Positions 1 to 10,371 of a stretch of DNA of 64,000 bases are shown here, piece after piece. The first letter of the stretch is position 1; the number at the start of each line of letters is the position of its first letter. Source of the stretch: Halomonas sp. 7T (GTDB lineage: Bacteria; Pseudomonadota; Gammaproteobacteria; Pseudomonadales; Halomonadaceae); NCBI RefSeq assembly GCF_025643255.1, contig NZ_CP087112.1, positions 1,178,001-1,242,000 on the forward strand. The letters are read 5' to 3'. The notes beneath the pieces were generated by a model, which saw nothing but the letters and a program-made list of their open reading frames with translations, was not told the DNA's origin and did no database searches. The translations under genes were made by a program, and so were the position numbers.

Positions 1-2
1 AC

Positions 3-773
3 GATTTTCTGCAAGAGCTGCGCCAAGCAGATGTGCCGGTAATGGCACCATGGCGGGATAGTCACGGCCGCTCGTTGCATGAATTTCAGCAGTTTCGGTT
101 TGCATTGTTTCCCCAGTGCGGGGGACAAGCGCCTGAGTTAGAGAATCCCACCCACCTTTTTGCTCTGGGAGAAGCGCTGGGCAGCCTTCATAACGTAGCG
201 AGTAGAAAAGCCTTTCAATACCGGCGCCAGTTGCAGTTTGAGCGCGATATCAGTGAAGCAGAAACGTGCGTATTGGCGAGCCAGTGGCTCAGTAAACACC
301 AGCGGCGCGGCTACCAGCAGGTTATTCAAAAAATTCTTCGTCAGCCTGGCGTGAAGGCTGTTGATGCCACACCGATGATGCGGACTCATGGTGATTGCCA
401 TTTAGGGAATGTGCTGGGTAGAGATGAAGCATTCACGTTAGTTGATTTTGACGACTGTATTACAGCACCCGCTATCCAAGACGTATGGATGCTGCTTCCA
501 GTAAACGACCCTAATAGCTGGCGCGCACAATTAAGTGAATTTGTTGAGGGTTATGAAGAGACGCTGCCATTTCCGCATCAACAAATGGCTTTGATTGAAC
601 CATTAAGGACTTACCGCTTAATTCGCCATACTGCATGGTTAGTCTCACGATGGGATGATCCCGCTTTTCCCCGCGCATTTCCCTGGTTAGCAGAAAGCGG
701 ATATTGGGATCAGCATATTCGCCAATTAGAGCAACAGTGCTTACAGCTTGAAAAGCCGATTTGGCTGGCCTGA
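3..773 (+). CDS. srkA: Stress response kinase A (SrkA/YihE), 5' truncated by window edge
   Basis: This is the C-terminal part of an aminoglycoside-phosphotransferase-fold Ser/Thr kinase of the SrkA (YihE/RdoA) family, which protects cells under envelope and oxidative stress. The frame is open to the left edge, so the true start lies outside the window; the internal GTG at 33 is not a convincing start. About 256 residues are visible, against roughly 330 for the family. The catalytic motif THGDCHLGNVL and the metal-binding motif LVDFDDC, which are typical of the family, are both present. In E. coli srkA is followed by dsbA; here it is followed, tail to tail, by an unrelated secreted-protein gene. 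The family call is confident. Confidence 0.88.
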   Translation, partial: DFLQELRQADVPVMAPWRDSHGRSLHEFQQFRFALFPQCGGQAPELENPTHLFALGEALGSLHNVASRKAFQYRRQLQFERDISEAETCVLASQWLSKHQRRGYQQVIQKILRQPGVKAVDATPMMRTHGDCHLGNVLGRDEAFTLVDFDDCITAPAIQDVWMLLPVNDPNSWRAQLSEFVEGYEETLPFPHQQMALIEPLRTYRLIRHTAWLVSRWDDPAFPRAFPWLAESGYWDQHIRQLEQQCLQLEKPIWLA

Positions 774-813
774 GAGCGTGATCATTTAGCGCACACCACA
801 GACCAGGCCACTT

Positions 814-1401
814 TTACTCTGCCGAGGTTGAGGGCGCGTTACTAGCTTCGCTGGGGGCAGGGCGGTCGGCGGGTATCGGATTGGCGACGCCTTCACCATT
901 TGTCTCACGTCGAGCAGCATTTATTTCTGCGGATGGGTTGTCTTGCGCAGAAATATTTACGCTTTCATCAAGGGTTAAGACAAACGAATCACCAGGGCTG
1001 AGTGTACATGCTCCACTGTCACACGCTAAGCCGTACTGACCGTCATCGGAATAAGCGCTGGCTTTGAATTCGCCAGAATAAATAGCGCTCTCTGCTTCAT
1101 CGGTTTCAATGCACGTTGCGTCTTGAGTTGTCATCCGAATACGGTTACCGCTTAACTGAGCATTAGCGACGAGAACGCAGTACTCCGGCAGCTCATGCGT
1201 TGCACTACTAGCGGGTGCGGGGTGCAGTAAAATATCCGCAATACGCGATTGTTCTTCGCTAAGGTGCAAGCTTTCGACCACCTCAACGCCAATGCTAGCG
1301 CCACCCGGCAGAGTTAAAGAGTTATCCGCGGCTTGAAGAGGGGCAGCCAACGCTGAGCCGATGAGAGTGGTTAACCAAAAAGATGTTGATTTAAGTGACA
1401 T
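814..1401 (-). CDS. Secreted protein of unknown function
   Basis: I do not recognise this 195-residue protein. It begins with a clear signal peptide: a Lys near the start, a hydrophobic stretch (about residues 7-20) and an AxA-type cleavage site at PLQAADNS. It is therefore probably periplasmic. The mature part has four or more cysteines (EYCVLV, ATCIETD, LACDSGACTL) that could form disulfides, and an acidic tail rich in Ala, Pro and Ser. The gene converges with srkA, about 40 bases away, and is divergent from folE. A single-gene transcript is likely. No enzymatic motif is visible. Confidence 0.7.
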   Translation of the reverse strand: MSLKSTSFWLTTLIGSALAAPLQAADNSLTLPGGASIGVEVVESLHLSEEQSRIADILLHPAPASSATHELPEYCVLVANAQLSGNRIRMTTQDATCIETDEAESAIYSGEFKASAYSDDGQYGLACDSGACTLSPGDSFVLTLDESVNISAQDNPSAEINAARRETNGEGVANPIPADRPAPSEASNAPSTSAE

Positions 1402-1739
1402 GTAGAGTGCTCTCGAAATTTGACGCTGCGATTAAAGCAAAATAGGGACTTATCATAGCACAGCTCAAATAGACACGAACGGGGGAGCGCGGCACTCTGC
1501 CACAGTGAGGCTAGGTACGTTAAAATAAGCATGCATGCAGCTTTTAGTTGTACAAATGTTTTTCAGAGTATATTTTCTGTATACGATTGGCGCAAGGACG
1601 TATTGCGCAGCTTGTTACTGTTTGTTTGAGAAGTTGTTTACGAGCATAAAGTTGCAGCTAATAAATTTTGCGCACCAATAAAAGCGGACGCTGTACTAAC
1701 GTTTTAAAGTGCGCATACACAGTTTAGATGAGGTTTAGC
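1402..1739. other. Intergenic region between divergent genes
   Basis: This is a 338-base AT-rich spacer between the divergent secreted-protein gene and folE. It must hold promoters for both. I see no convincing small ORF or structured RNA in it. The only sigma-70-like pair that I can point to for folE is listed separately. Confidence 0.5.
1548..1576 (+). promoter_or_regulatory. Possible sigma-70 promoter of folE
   Basis: TTGTAC (1548-1553) and TATTTT (1571-1576) are separated by 17 bases. They lie about 165 bases upstream of the folE start, in AT-rich sequence. Both boxes deviate from consensus, so this is a weak, spacing-based call. Confidence 0.25.
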
Positions 1740-2291
1740 ATGACTGATGATATCGCCCAGTATTACCGAGAAATCATTACTGCTTTGGGGGAAGACCCAG
1801 AGCGTGAAGGGCTGCGTGATACGCCTAAGCGAGCAGCCAAGGCCATGCAGTTTTTAACGGCAGGGTACCGTCAGTCGCTGGACGAAATTGTCAATGGCGC
1901 GGTGTTTGAATCTCAAACCGATGAGATGGTGCTCGTCAAAGATATCGAACTCTACTCAATGTGTGAGCACCATTTGTTGCCCTTCATCGGTAAGTGCCAT
2001 ATCGCTTATTTGCCGGATGGTAAGGTGCTTGGGCTCTCTAAATTTGCTCGAATCGTGGATATGTTTGCAAGGCGTATGCAAATTCAAGAGAACCTTACCC
2101 GTGAAATCGCAGAGACCGTGCAACAAGTTACTCAAGCAAGAGGGGTTGCGGTGGTTATAGAGGCGCGCCACTTATGCATGATGATGCGAGGTGTTGAGAA
2201 ACAGAATTCAAGCATGACATCTTCAGTAATGCTGGGCGGTTTTCGCGCTAATCAGGCCACACGTCAAGAGTTTCTAACATTGATTAATTAA
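1740..2291 (+). CDS. folE: GTP cyclohydrolase I (FolE)
   Basis: This enzyme converts GTP to 7,8-dihydroneopterin triphosphate, the first step of folate synthesis and of the preQ0/queuosine branch. The 183-residue protein carries the family's zinc and active-site motifs [10 protein letters not shown] and HLCMMMRG, plus the conserved [15 protein letters not shown] segment. I chose the ATG at 1740 because GAGG at 1730-1733 lies 6 bases ahead; the in-frame ATG at 1728 would add only four residues and would overlap that ribosome binding site. It is a single gene with its own upstream region. The zinc-type (FolE1) identification is confident. Confidence 0.95.
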   Translation: MTDDIAQYYREIITALGEDPEREGLRDTPKRAAKAMQFLTAGYRQSLDEIVNGAVFESQTDEMVLVKDIELYSMCEHHLLPFIGKCHIAYLPDGKVLGLSKFARIVDMFARRMQIQENLTREIAETVQQVTQARGVAVVIEARHLCMMMRGVEKQNSSMTSSVMLGGFRANQATRQEFLTLIN

Positions 2292-2447
2292 GGGCGCTGC
2301 TGTTTGCGTCCAAAGCAGGCTTTTTGAGTATTTTTTGCCACGCGTCTTCTCTGCATTGTTGCCAAACACTTGGTCAAATGCTGTTTTTCGTCTTAGCATG
2401 AAAGGGTTTATGTGCCTGCGAGGCCATCATCTGGTCAGGAGTCTGTC

Positions 2448-3905
2448 ATGGAAGCGCTGAAAGAGACAAAGCTGTATTGCCCGTTTGCCTATATCGACGG
2501 CAGTTGGGTAGCCGCAGATAGTGGTGAACAGATCAATGTTATCAATCCAGCAACCGGCGAGCCGGTTGGCGATATTCCGCGATTAGGCAGGGCCGAAACA
2601 GAGCGTGCCATTGATGCGGCGGACGCCGCATTGCCTGCCTGGCGGTCATTAACTGCTCAAGAGCGTGCTGATTTATTACTTAAGTGGCACGATTTAATGC
2701 TCGAGCACCAGCATGATTTAGCACTGCTGATGACGTACGAGCAGGGTAAGCCAGTTAAAGAAGCTGAGGGTGAGATTGCTTACGCTGCAAGCTTTCTGCG
2801 CTGGTTTGCTGAAGAAGCAAGACGTGTTTATGGTGAAACCATTCCGGCTGCAAAAGCCAGCCAGCGCATTGTGGTCACCAAGCAGCCGGTAGGTGTCGTA
2901 GGTGCTATTACACCGTGGAACTTTCCGGCGGCGATGATTACTCGCAAAGCAGGGGCTGCTTTGGCTGCTGGCTGTACTATCGTGGTGAAACCGGCTAGTC
3001 AGACCCCGTTTTCGGCGACTGCGCTGGCGCTTCTCGCTGAGAGAGCGGGTATTCCTCGCGGGGTTTTCAACGTAGTGCCGGGTAATGCGTCTGAAATAGC
3101 TAAAGCGCTGACGCAGTCGCCTAAAGTGCGCAAAATAACCTTCACGGGATCGACTGAGGTTGGGCGTAAGTTGATGGCCCAGGCGGCCGAGCATGTGCAA
3201 AAAATATCGCTGGAGCTGGGTGGTAACGCGCCATTTATTGTTTTTGAAGATGCGGATCTTGATGCTGCAGTTGAAGGGGCGATGGCCGCTAAGTTTCGCA
3301 ATGCTGGCCAAACATGTGTGTGTACCAACCGCTTTCTGGTGCAGTCCAGTGTCATTAATGCTTTTTGTGAAAAGCTTGCGGTGGCAATGAACAGTGAGCT
3401 ACACGTAGGAGATGGCACTAAGTCTGGCGTGAATATTGGTCCGCTGATTGACGAAAACGCTGTCAAAAAAGTCAGTGAGCACGTGCAAGATGCGGTTGAT
3501 AATGGCGCGGAATTGCTGCTGGGCGGCCACCCACACCCGTTGGGAGGCAACTTTTTTACGCCTACACTGATCAGCTTTGCGACCGATAAAATGAAAGTGG
3601 CCCATGAAGAGACGTTTGGCCCGCTGGCGGCTGTCTTTCCTTTTGATGATGAAGAAACAGCCATTGAGATGGCAAATGATACGCAATATGGTTTGGCGTC
3701 CTACTTCTACTCTCGCGATCTAGCGCGCGTATGGCGTGTTTCAGAAGCGCTTGAATATGGCATGGTGGGCGTTAATACGGGGCTGATTTCCAACGCCGCC
3801 GCGCCTTTCGGAGGGGTAAAGGCCTCGGGCCTTGGCCGCGAGGGTGGGCACCAAGGCTTGGAAGAGTATTTGGAAACCAAATACCTCTGTATTGATATTG
3901 GCTAA
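2448..3905 (+). CDS. gabD: NAD(P)-dependent succinate-semialdehyde dehydrogenase (GabD type)
   Basis: This aldehyde dehydrogenase most likely oxidises succinate semialdehyde to succinate, in 4-aminobutyrate breakdown. The 485-residue product has the family hallmarks: the cofactor-binding [10 protein letters not shown] segment, [11 protein letters not shown], the general-base Glu in [12 protein letters not shown], and the catalytic Cys in [11 protein letters not shown]. The GabD-like feature is the sequence around that Cys and the C-terminal [12 protein letters not shown]. The ATG at 2448 follows AGGAG (2437-2441) by 6 bases, so the earlier in-frame GTG at 2412 is unlikely. No gabT lies beside it, so the substrate assignment (versus glutarate semialdehyde) is by similarity only. 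Confidence 0.85.
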   Translation: MEALKETKLYCPFAYIDGSWVAADSGEQINVINPATGEPVGDIPRLGRAETERAIDAADAALPAWRSLTAQERADLLLKWHDLMLEHQHDLALLMTYEQGKPVKEAEGEIAYAASFLRWFAEEARRVYGETIPAAKASQRIVVTKQPVGVVGAITPWNFPAAMITRKAGAALAAGCTIVVKPASQTPFSATALALLAERAGIPRGVFNVVPGNASEIAKALTQSPKVRKITFTGSTEVGRKLMAQAAEHVQKISLELGGNAPFIVFEDADLDAAVEGAMAAKFRNAGQTCVCTNRFLVQSSVINAFCEKLAVAMNSELHVGDGTKSGVNIGPLIDENAVKKVSEHVQDAVDNGAELLLGGHPHPLGGNFFTPTLISFATDKMKVAHEETFGPLAAVFPFDDEETAIEMANDTQYGLASYFYSRDLARVWRVSEALEYGMVGVNTGLISNAAAPFGGVKASGLGREGGHQGLEEYLETKYLCIDIG

Positions 3906-3942
3906 GTGAACAAGCTTGCTCGCCCGTCTATCAGGTGATTAA

Positions 3943-3979
3943 AAGCCCTCACTGGTTCATTCCAGTGAGGGCTTTTTTC
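3943..3979. terminator. Rho-independent terminator between convergent gabD and purH
   Basis: A 13-bp perfect stem (3943-3955 with 3962-3974) has a 6-base loop and is followed by a T run to 3978. An A run on the other side means that it can also serve purH from the opposite strand. Confidence 0.9.
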
Positions 3980-4065
3980 GCATTAAATAATACGATTGGC
4001 GCGCTTAGTCCGCGGGCTAGCATGTGCTTGAAAATGTTAAATGCTAGCCTCCAATCTACGTGTGC

Positions 4066-5664
4066 TCAGTGGCGGAAGTGGCGCATTCCTGTAAATACCA
4101 TTGCAATACCAGCCTCATTGGCTGCATCGATTACTTCCTGGTCGCGCATTGAACCGCCCGGCTGAATGACGGCGGTAATGCCCGCTTCAGCGGCGGCGTC
4201 AATGCCATCGCGGAAGGGGAAGAAGGCGTCGGACGCCATGACCGAGCCAGGAACCGAAAGCCCTTCGTCGGCAGCTTTGATGCCCGCAATTTTAGCTGAG
4301 TAAACACGGCTCATCTGGCCTGCGCCAACGCCAATGGTTTGACCGGCTTTGGCGTAGACGATGGCATTAGATTTGACGAATTTAGCCACCCGCCATGCAA
4401 AGGCTAAGTCACGTAGTTCCTGTTCCGATGGCGCTCGCTCGCTGACGACGGTTAGTTCTTCGCGGGTAACCATGCCCTGGTCGCGCTCCTGCACCAGCAG
4501 GCCACCATTGACGCGTTTAAAATCAAGCCCAGCCTGTGCGGTGCCCGGCCAGTGAGCGCTCACATCCAACAAGCGAACGTTCTGCTTCTCCGCGACGATA
4601 CTGGCCGCCTCATCGCTGACGCCAGGAGCGATAATGACTTCAACAAACTGGCGGTCGATGATGGCGCGTGCGGTCTCGGCATCTAGCGGTACATTGAAGG
4701 CAATAATGCCGCCAAAGGCACTGGTCGGGTCGGTAGCGAAGGCTTTGTCGTAGGCTTCCAGGGCCGACGCACCGACGGCCACGCCGCAAGGGTTAGCGTG
4801 TTTGACGATGACGCAAGCGGTGTTGTCGAACGCCTTTACGCACTCAAAGGCAGCATCGGTATCGGCCACATTATTGAAAGAGAGCGGCTTGCCTTGAAGC
4901 GTCTTAGCCGTGGCAACACTCGGTTCGCTCGCGGTTGGGTCAACGTAAAATGCCGCTTGCTGGTGGGGGTTTTCCCCATAGCGCATATCCTGCTTTTTAT
5001 GTAACTGCAGATTGAATGTGCGGGCGAAAGAAGCGTCTTCGCTGTGGACTTTGCGGCCTAGGTAGTCAGCGATCGCCCCATCATAGCCTGCCGTATGTTC
5101 AAACGCCTTAACGGCGAGATCAAAGCGGGTTTCAGCGCTTACATGGCCATTGTGACGCGTGAGTTCACCTAAAACGCGCGCATAATCATCTGCATTCACC
5201 ACAATCGTGGTAAACGCATGATTTTTGGCACAGGCGCGCACCATGGTGGGGCCACCGATATCAATATTTTCGATAGCGTCTTCAAGCGTGCAGTCAGGGT
5301 TGGCTACGGTGGCGGCAAAGGGGTATAGGTTAACGATGACCATATCGATGGGCGTAATATCATTCTCGGCCATCACTGCATCGTCTTGCCCGCGACGGGC
5401 AAGAATGCCGCCGTGAATCTTGGGATGTAACGTTTTAACTCGGCCATCCATAATTTCGGGAAAGCCGGTATGTTCAGAAACTTCTATAACCGGGATGCTG
5501 TTGTCTTGCAGTAGACGAAACGTTCCGCCTGTAGACAGCAGCTCTACGCCGTGTTGGCTTAAGCCGCGCGCAAATTCAACAATGCCGGTTTTATCAGAGA
5601 CGCTTAATAGGGCGCGGCGAACGGGGGTTACGTTGTTATCAGCTTTAAGAGTGCTATCAACCAT
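4066..5664 (-). CDS. purH: Bifunctional AICAR formyltransferase / IMP cyclohydrolase (PurH)
   Basis: This enzyme performs the last two steps of de novo purine synthesis: AICAR to FAICAR with 10-formyl-THF, then ring closure to IMP. The 532-residue length is normal. The N-terminal MGS-like cyclohydrolase domain is seen in [18 protein letters not shown] and STGGTFRLL. The formyltransferase domain shows the RYGENPHQ motif, KHANPCGVA and KSNAIVYAK. The gene lies 50 bases downstream of fis on the same strand. purD, its usual partner, is not next to it; the next gene beyond is the convergent gabD. Confidence 0.97.
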   Translation of the reverse strand: MVDSTLKADNNVTPVRRALLSVSDKTGIVEFARGLSQHGVELLSTGGTFRLLQDNSIPVIEVSEHTGFPEIMDGRVKTLHPKIHGGILARRGQDDAVMAENDITPIDMVIVNLYPFAATVANPDCTLEDAIENIDIGGPTMVRACAKNHAFTTIVVNADDYARVLGELTRHNGHVSAETRFDLAVKAFEHTAGYDGAIADYLGRKVHSEDASFARTFNLQLHKKQDMRYGENPHQQAAFYVDPTASEPSVATAKTLQGKPLSFNNVADTDAAFECVKAFDNTACVIVKHANPCGVAVGASALEAYDKAFATDPTSAFGGIIAFNVPLDAETARAIIDRQFVEVIIAPGVSDEAASIVAEKQNVRLLDVSAHWPGTAQAGLDFKRVNGGLLVQERDQGMVTREELTVVSERAPSEQELRDLAFAWRVAKFVKSNAIVYAKAGQTIGVGAGQMSRVYSAKIAGIKAADEGLSVPGSVMASDAFFPFRDGIDAAAEAGITAVIQPGGSMRDQEVIDAANEAGIAMVFTGMRHFRH

Positions 5665-5714
5665 GAGAATGCTCGTATGCAGGGTCGTGAGTTAAAAACT
5701 AATAACGCCCCGGG

Positions 5715-6038
5715 TTAGGGGGCGTCACCTTCAATGAGTCCGTACTGTTTCAGCTTCTTGCGGAGCGTGCCGCGATTTAAACCCAGTACATCGGCAGCGC
5801 GGGTCTGGTTGCCGTCCGTATGATCCATGACACAGGCAAGAAGCGGCGCCTCCACTTCGGCCATCACCATGGCATAGAGGTCAGTCGCCTGGCTGCCATC
5901 GAGATGCTCGAAGTAACGACGCATAGCCGTTTCGACAGCCTCTCTTAAGGGTTGAGGTGGCGTCGTGTTAGCAGGGTCCGCCAGCGTACCGGAAAGGTGA
6001 GTAGAAGATTCGCTGGAAAGCAGGTCGCGTTCGGTCAT
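5715..6038 (-). CDS. fis: Nucleoid-associated DNA-bending protein Fis
   Basis: Fis is a small homodimeric DNA-bending protein that activates rRNA and tRNA promoters and shapes the nucleoid. The 107-residue product carries the highly conserved C-terminal helix-turn-helix ([20 protein letters not shown], then LKQYGL). Its N-terminal arm is somewhat longer than in E. coli Fis (98 residues) and is poorly conserved. Its start overlaps the end of dusB by 4 bases (ATGA), the classical dusB-fis coupling, in which fis translation depends on dusB. Confidence 0.95.
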   Translation of the reverse strand: MTERDLLSSESSTHLSGTLADPANTTPPQPLREAVETAMRRYFEHLDGSQATDLYAMVMAEVEAPLLACVMDHTDGNQTRAADVLGLNRGTLRKKLKQYGLIEGDAP

Positions 6039-7075
6039 GCAGCATGGCTTCCTTTGGCTAGCAGACGCTCTACAGCGTCATGCGTCATGGCATTATTAAT
6101 CCACTCAAACTGCGAATCAGGCGAGCTAAGCGCATTAAACTGTTGTTTTAGCGTTCGGCGTTGATGGTCCGAAAAACGCTGATCATCGTTGAGGTACCAG
6201 CCGACATGCTTACGTGCGATGCGAACACCCATGGTTTCGCCATAAAATGTGTGCAGTTCGCCCACGTGTTCAGTAAGTACGTGACGACGTTCGCTCAGGC
6301 TCGGAGAGGTGAGCCGCTCGCCGTGGGCTAAATAATGGCTAATTTCTTGAAATATCCACGGATTACCCTGAGCGCCGCGGCCTATCATGACGGCATCTGC
6401 TCCGGTATAGCGAAGTACGTCATAGGCCTTTTCTGGGCTGTCGATATCGCCATTGGCGAATACGGGTATCGAGAGGCGCGATTTAATCTCCGCAATCGTG
6501 TCGTACTCCGCCCAACCAGTATAGCGCTGCTCCCGGTGGCGTCCATGTACCGCCAGTGCCTGTATGCCGGCAGATTCGGCCAGTTGAGCGATGCGCAGCC
6601 CATTGTTTGATTCAGCGCACCAGCCCGTACGAATTTTAAGCGTGACGGGGATATCTACCGCAGCCACCACGGCTTCTAATATCTCAGCCACTAGCCCTTC
6701 ATCACGCATGAGAGCAGAGCCAGCGGCTTTGTTGCAGACCTTTTTCGCTGGACAGCCCATGTTGATATCAATCACCTGTGCGCCTAGCTCAGCGTTGAGC
6801 CGCGCCGCATTGGCAAGCATGTCAGCATCGCCACCGGCAATCTGCACCACGCGCGGGGAAGGCTCGCCTTGGTGATCCATACGTAGCTGAGATTTACGGG
6901 TATGCCACAGTGATGGGTCGGAGGTGACCATCTCACCCACTACCCAGCCAGCACCAAGCCGTCGGCAAAGCTGCCGAAAAGGGCGGTCGGTGACGCCAGC
7001 CATAGGCGCCAGTATCACCTGATTAGGCAACTGATAAGGCCCAATCTTCGGGGGTTGAGTCGTCAGTAGAGTCAT
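6035..7075 (-). CDS. dusB: tRNA-dihydrouridine synthase B (DusB)
   Basis: This FMN enzyme reduces specific uridines to dihydrouridine in tRNA. The 346-residue TIM-barrel protein begins with the expected [15 protein letters not shown] motif. It has the catalytic-Cys region [19 protein letters not shown], and the FMN phosphate-binding [18 protein letters not shown] near the end of the barrel. It is followed directly by fis with a 4-base overlap and preceded by prmA (98 bases away), the usual gammaproteobacterial order. Confidence 0.96.
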   Translation of the reverse strand: MTLLTTQPPKIGPYQLPNQVILAPMAGVTDRPFRQLCRRLGAGWVVGEMVTSDPSLWHTRKSQLRMDHQGEPSPRVVQIAGGDADMLANAARLNAELGAQVIDINMGCPAKKVCNKAAGSALMRDEGLVAEILEAVVAAVDIPVTLKIRTGWCAESNNGLRIAQLAESAGIQALAVHGRHREQRYTGWAEYDTIAEIKSRLSIPVFANGDIDSPEKAYDVLRYTGADAVMIGRGAQGNPWIFQEISHYLAHGERLTSPSLSERRHVLTEHVGELHTFYGETMGVRIARKHVGWYLNDDQRFSDHQRRTLKQQFNALSSPDSQFEWINNAMTHDAVERLLAKGSHAA

Positions 7076-7173
7076 AGTGCTGCGCTGTGGGTCTGCATGA
7101 AATCGACGGGTAGGCGTTTCAAGGGGGCGTATGATACGCCTACTCGGCGGTGGGGTGAAGGCCGTAAGCGCGA

Positions 7174-8085
7174 TTAAGCCGGTCGCCTTCCGGATAAGCG
7201 TACCCAGCCTTCACGAAGTGATGGCTCTTCCATGATGAGTCCTTGAGCTTGGTAGGCTTCTAGCACGTCGTTGGCTTGGTTAGCCAAAATGCCGGATAAG
7301 GCCAGCTGCCCGCCTGGGGCGACGTGGCCAGCAATCATGGGGGATAGCTCAACTAGGGGGCCTGCCAGTATGTTCGCGGTAACAACGGGGTAGGGGCCGC
7401 CTGTTAACTGCTCTGGGTAGTAAAGTGCCAGCTGCTCGTCATTGATGTGGTTGCGTTCGGCGTTATCCCGGCTAGCTTGTAGTGCCTGGGGGTCGATATC
7501 GGTGCCATCAGCATGCAGGGCGCCTAGCTTAAGCGCTGCAATGGCAAGTATTCCTGAGCCACAGCCCACATCCAGCACCTTTTTATCTTGCAGTTGGCCG
7601 GCAACGGCTAGGCTGTCCAGCCACTCCAGGCAGAGTGCTGTTGTAGGGTGAGTACCGGTACCAAAGGCGAGGCCGGGATCGAGAATTAGGTTAACGGCGT
7701 CAGCTTCCGGTGGTTCATGCCAGCTAGGCACAATCCAGAGTCGCTCTCCCATGCGTAGGGGAGTGAAGTCGTCCATCCACTCTCTTTCCCAGTCTCGGTC
7801 AGCAAGTAGCTCATATTCGATAGTAGGGCAAGGTTCGCTGGGCAACTGCTCAGCCCAGGCGGCCTCAATCCGTCCTAACATTTCATGAATGCCTTCAAGG
7901 TCGTCGTACAAGCCGGTGAGGATGGTGTCTTGCCACAGAGGCGTTGTGCCTCGCTCTGGTTCAAAGACAGGGTTGTCATGGGCATCTTGCAGGCCGATGG
8001 CGGTGGCACCTTCGGCGAGCAGCAGCTCTTCGAGCAGATCCGCTTGCTCGGGGGCAACGTGAGCTTTGAGTTGAAGCCAGGGCAT
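7174..8085 (-). CDS. prmA: Ribosomal protein L11 methyltransferase (PrmA)
   Basis: PrmA trimethylates ribosomal protein L11 using S-adenosylmethionine. The 303-residue protein has an N-terminal substrate-recognition domain and a Rossmann methyltransferase core. The core shows the SAM-binding VLDVGCGSGILAIAALKLGA, preceded by the family-specific FGTGTHPTTALCLEW. It is in the same direction as accBC, but a strong hairpin lies between accC and prmA, so prmA-dusB-fis is probably a separate transcript with some read-through. A GGAG-like site precedes the ATG. Confidence 0.95.
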   Translation of the reverse strand: MPWLQLKAHVAPEQADLLEELLLAEGATAIGLQDAHDNPVFEPERGTTPLWQDTILTGLYDDLEGIHEMLGRIEAAWAEQLPSEPCPTIEYELLADRDWEREWMDDFTPLRMGERLWIVPSWHEPPEADAVNLILDPGLAFGTGTHPTTALCLEWLDSLAVAGQLQDKKVLDVGCGSGILAIAALKLGALHADGTDIDPQALQASRDNAERNHINDEQLALYYPEQLTGGPYPVVTANILAGPLVELSPMIAGHVAPGGQLALSGILANQANDVLEAYQAQGLIMEEPSLREGWVRLSGRRPA

Positions 8086-8143
8086 GGGATCTCCGCTTTT
8101 TTAAATAGCAGTACATTGGGAACGCTAGGAGTACTAAAGACAG

Positions 8144-8172
8144 CAACGGGGTGGCTGTCGCCACCCCGTTTA
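8144..8172 (-). terminator. Hairpin terminator after accBC
   Basis: A perfect 10-bp GC-rich stem (8145-8154 with 8161-8170) has a 6-base loop, just downstream of accC. Only a short T stretch follows on the minus strand, so termination may be partial. Confidence 0.55.
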
Positions 8173-8224
8173 GCCATGCCTACCTAGTGTGACTGGTTTA
8201 GAGCGCCACGATTACTTGGCTCTG

Positions 8225-9565
8225 TTAGCTGCTGAGCTTCTTCTCAAGGTAGTGGATATTGACACCGCCTTGGCGGAAGTAGCTGTCACGGACGAGGTCT
8301 TTTTGCAGGTCAATATTGGTTTTAATGCCTTCGACCAGCAGCTCGTCGAGTGCATTACGCATCCGCGTTAAGGCTATTTCGCGATCCTCTCCCCACGTAA
8401 TCAGTTTACCGATCAGTGAATCGTAGTGGGGAGGGACGGTGTAGCCGGTGTAGAGATGCGAGTCCATACGCACGCCGAGACCGCCGGGGGAGTGAAACAG
8501 CGTTACCTTCCCCGGTGAGGGCATAAACGTGCGTGAGTCTTCAGCGTTAATCCGGCACTCAAAAGAGTGGCCGCTAAGTTTTACATCTTCCTGACGAATC
8601 GAAAGAGGCAAGCCAGAGGCTATGCGCAGCTGCTCTTTGACGATGTCTACGCCAGTCACCATCTCGGTCACCGGGTGCTCTACCTGAACACGGGTGTTCA
8701 TTTCGATAAAGAAGTACTCGCCATTCTCGTACAAGAACTCGAAGGTGCCTGCACCGCGATAATTAATCTTGATGCACGCTTGGCGACACGCCTCCAGCAC
8801 TTGAGCACGGGCTTCAGGGTCAAGGCCAGGCGCGGGGGCTTCTTCTAACACTTTTTGATGGCGGCGCTGTAGCGAGCAGTCGCGATCATACAAATGAATC
8901 GCATTGCCCTGGCCGTCAGCAAGCACTTGAACTTCAACGTGGCGCGGTTTCTCAAGGAATTTTTCCATGTAAACCGTGCCATCACCAAAAGCGGCGTGTG
9001 CTTCTGTGCGGGTTACCGTAATGGCTGATAGCAAGTGGCCTTCGGTATGCACTACGCGCATGCCGCGACCGCCGCCACCCGAAGCCGCTTTAATGATCAC
9101 CGGATAGCCGATTCGGCGTGCCGTGGCTAAATTGGTAGCGTCATCGTCACCTAAGGGGCCGTCTGAGCCGGGCACCGTGGGAACGCCTGCTTCCTTCATC
9201 GACTGGATCGCGCTGACCTTGTCACCCATCAAGCGGATCGTCTCAGCGCGAGGGCCGATAAAGGTAAAGCCGGAGCGTTCTACCTGTTCAGCAAAGTTGG
9301 CGTTTTCTGACAGAAAGCCATAGCCTGGATGAATGGCCGTGGAGTCAGTCACCTCGGCGGCGCTGATCAACGCTGGAATGTTTAAGTAAGATTGCGCTGA
9401 CGATGCCGGCCCGATACATACGGCTTCATCTGCTAAGCGAACGTGCATTAGTTCACGGTCAGCTTTGGAGTGTACCGCTACGGTTTTAATGCCCAGTTCT
9501 TTACAGGCCCGTAGGATACGGAGGGCAATCTCGCCGCGGTTCGCGATAAGTACCTTGTCCAGCAT
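8225..9565 (-). CDS. accC: Biotin carboxylase subunit of acetyl-CoA carboxylase (AccC)
   Basis: AccC carboxylates the biotin on AccB using ATP and bicarbonate, the first half-reaction of fatty-acid synthesis. The protein starts [20 protein letters not shown], as AccC does elsewhere. It has the ATP-grasp glycine loop [12 protein letters not shown], and [18 protein letters not shown] with catalytic Glu and Arg residues. I chose the ATG at 9565 because it gives the family-standard N-terminus (446 residues); an in-frame ATG at 9577 would add four residues. It lies about 30 bases downstream of accB, so the two are one operon. Confidence 0.96.
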   Translation of the reverse strand: MLDKVLIANRGEIALRILRACKELGIKTVAVHSKADRELMHVRLADEAVCIGPASSAQSYLNIPALISAAEVTDSTAIHPGYGFLSENANFAEQVERSGFTFIGPRAETIRLMGDKVSAIQSMKEAGVPTVPGSDGPLGDDDATNLATARRIGYPVIIKAASGGGGRGMRVVHTEGHLLSAITVTRTEAHAAFGDGTVYMEKFLEKPRHVEVQVLADGQGNAIHLYDRDCSLQRRHQKVLEEAPAPGLDPEARAQVLEACRQACIKINYRGAGTFEFLYENGEYFFIEMNTRVQVEHPVTEMVTGVDIVKEQLRIASGLPLSIRQEDVKLSGHSFECRINAEDSRTFMPSPGKVTLFHSPGGLGVRMDSHLYTGYTVPPHYDSLIGKLITWGEDREIALTRMRNALDELLVEGIKTNIDLQKDLVRDSYFRQGGVNIHYLEKKLSS

Positions 9566-9595
9566 GGGAGAATCCATCCGTGTTGATATGAAAGA

Positions 9596-10057
9596 TTAAG
9601 CGATGACGATCATAGGCTGATCGAATTCCACCGGCTCGCCATCTTCCACAAGGATGGCTTCAACCACGCCGTCGCGGTCGGCTTCGATTTGGTTCATCAT
9701 TTTCATTGCTTCAATGATGCATACCGTATCGCCTTGCTTCACAGTATCGCCCACTTCAATGAAGGCTTTCGCGCCCGGTGCAGGGCTACGGTAAAACGTA
9801 CCCACCATGGGGGAGTGAACGGCTTCACCGCGATAGCTGGATTCCTGGGGCTCAGCCGCTACTGGCGCAGCGCTAGCGGAGGGTGCCTGCTGATAGGGGG
9901 CTTGCGGGGCGTATTGGGGCATTGGCTGGGGCTGCCAAGTTGCCCCATTCGGATGGCGGCTGATACGGACGGACTCTTCGCCTTCTTGAATTTCAATTTC
10001 GCTGATGTTGGACTCTTCGAGTAACTCAATCAATTTCTTAACTTTACGAATATCCAT
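9596..10057 (-). CDS. accB: Biotin carboxyl carrier protein of acetyl-CoA carboxylase (AccB)
   Basis: AccB carries biotin between the biotin carboxylase and carboxyltransferase sites. The 153-residue protein has a conserved N-terminal segment ([16 protein letters not shown]), a Pro/Ala/Gln-rich flexible linker, and the biotinyl domain with the biotinylated Lys in EAMKMMNQ near the C-terminus. The start at 10057 gives the universal MDIRK N-terminus; the upstream in-frame start at 10105 adds 16 residues without family support. It is the first gene of accBC, and the spacer up to dsbD (10106-10371) should hold its promoter. Confidence 0.96.
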   Translation of the reverse strand: MDIRKVKKLIELLEESNISEIEIQEGEESVRISRHPNGATWQPQPMPQYAPQAPYQQAPSASAAPVAAEPQESSYRGEAVHSPMVGTFYRSPAPGAKAFIEVGDTVKQGDTVCIIEAMKMMNQIEADRDGVVEAILVEDGEPVEFDQPMIVIA

Positions 10058-10248
10058 ATAGTGGCCCCAGTCGGAGTTAAAGGTTTCTACAGGGTAGGCA
10101 AGCAAAAACGAGTTGCCTATGCCATGACGCTTAAAAGAGCGCAGTAAACCAGAGTTAAAAATGAAAAGAACGCTGCACGATGGCGAACGTTACCCTTTGC
10201 TCAGCCGTAAAAAATGCATTTTTAGCTAATATGGGTGCGGAGTGTGCC

Positions 10249-10289
10249 GAAAAAGTGTGAGCATGTCCAGCAGTGGGCGAGACATGCTC
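10249..10289 (-). terminator. Probable Rho-independent terminator of dsbD
   Basis: On the minus strand, a 9-bp perfect stem (10281-10289 with 10259-10267) has a 13-base loop. It is followed by a T run (complement of 10250-10254) about 80-120 bases after the dsbD stop. Confidence 0.55.
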
Positions 10290-10371
10290 GTTATTAAGAA
10301 ATTAAACAACTGTTTGACGACGATCGCGACACAACCACCTAAAAGGCGCACTTAAAGGGCTGCTTTCGTGC

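Noticed and set aside
2292..2447. Terminator after folE
   Set aside because: Only a 5-bp imperfect stem before the T run near 2322; too weak to list.
2718..3311. Long minus-strand ORF of 197 residues inside gabD
   Set aside because: It lies wholly inside a well-supported dehydrogenase gene in the antisense frame, lacks recognisable motifs and is rich in Ser and Arg, as shadow frames are.
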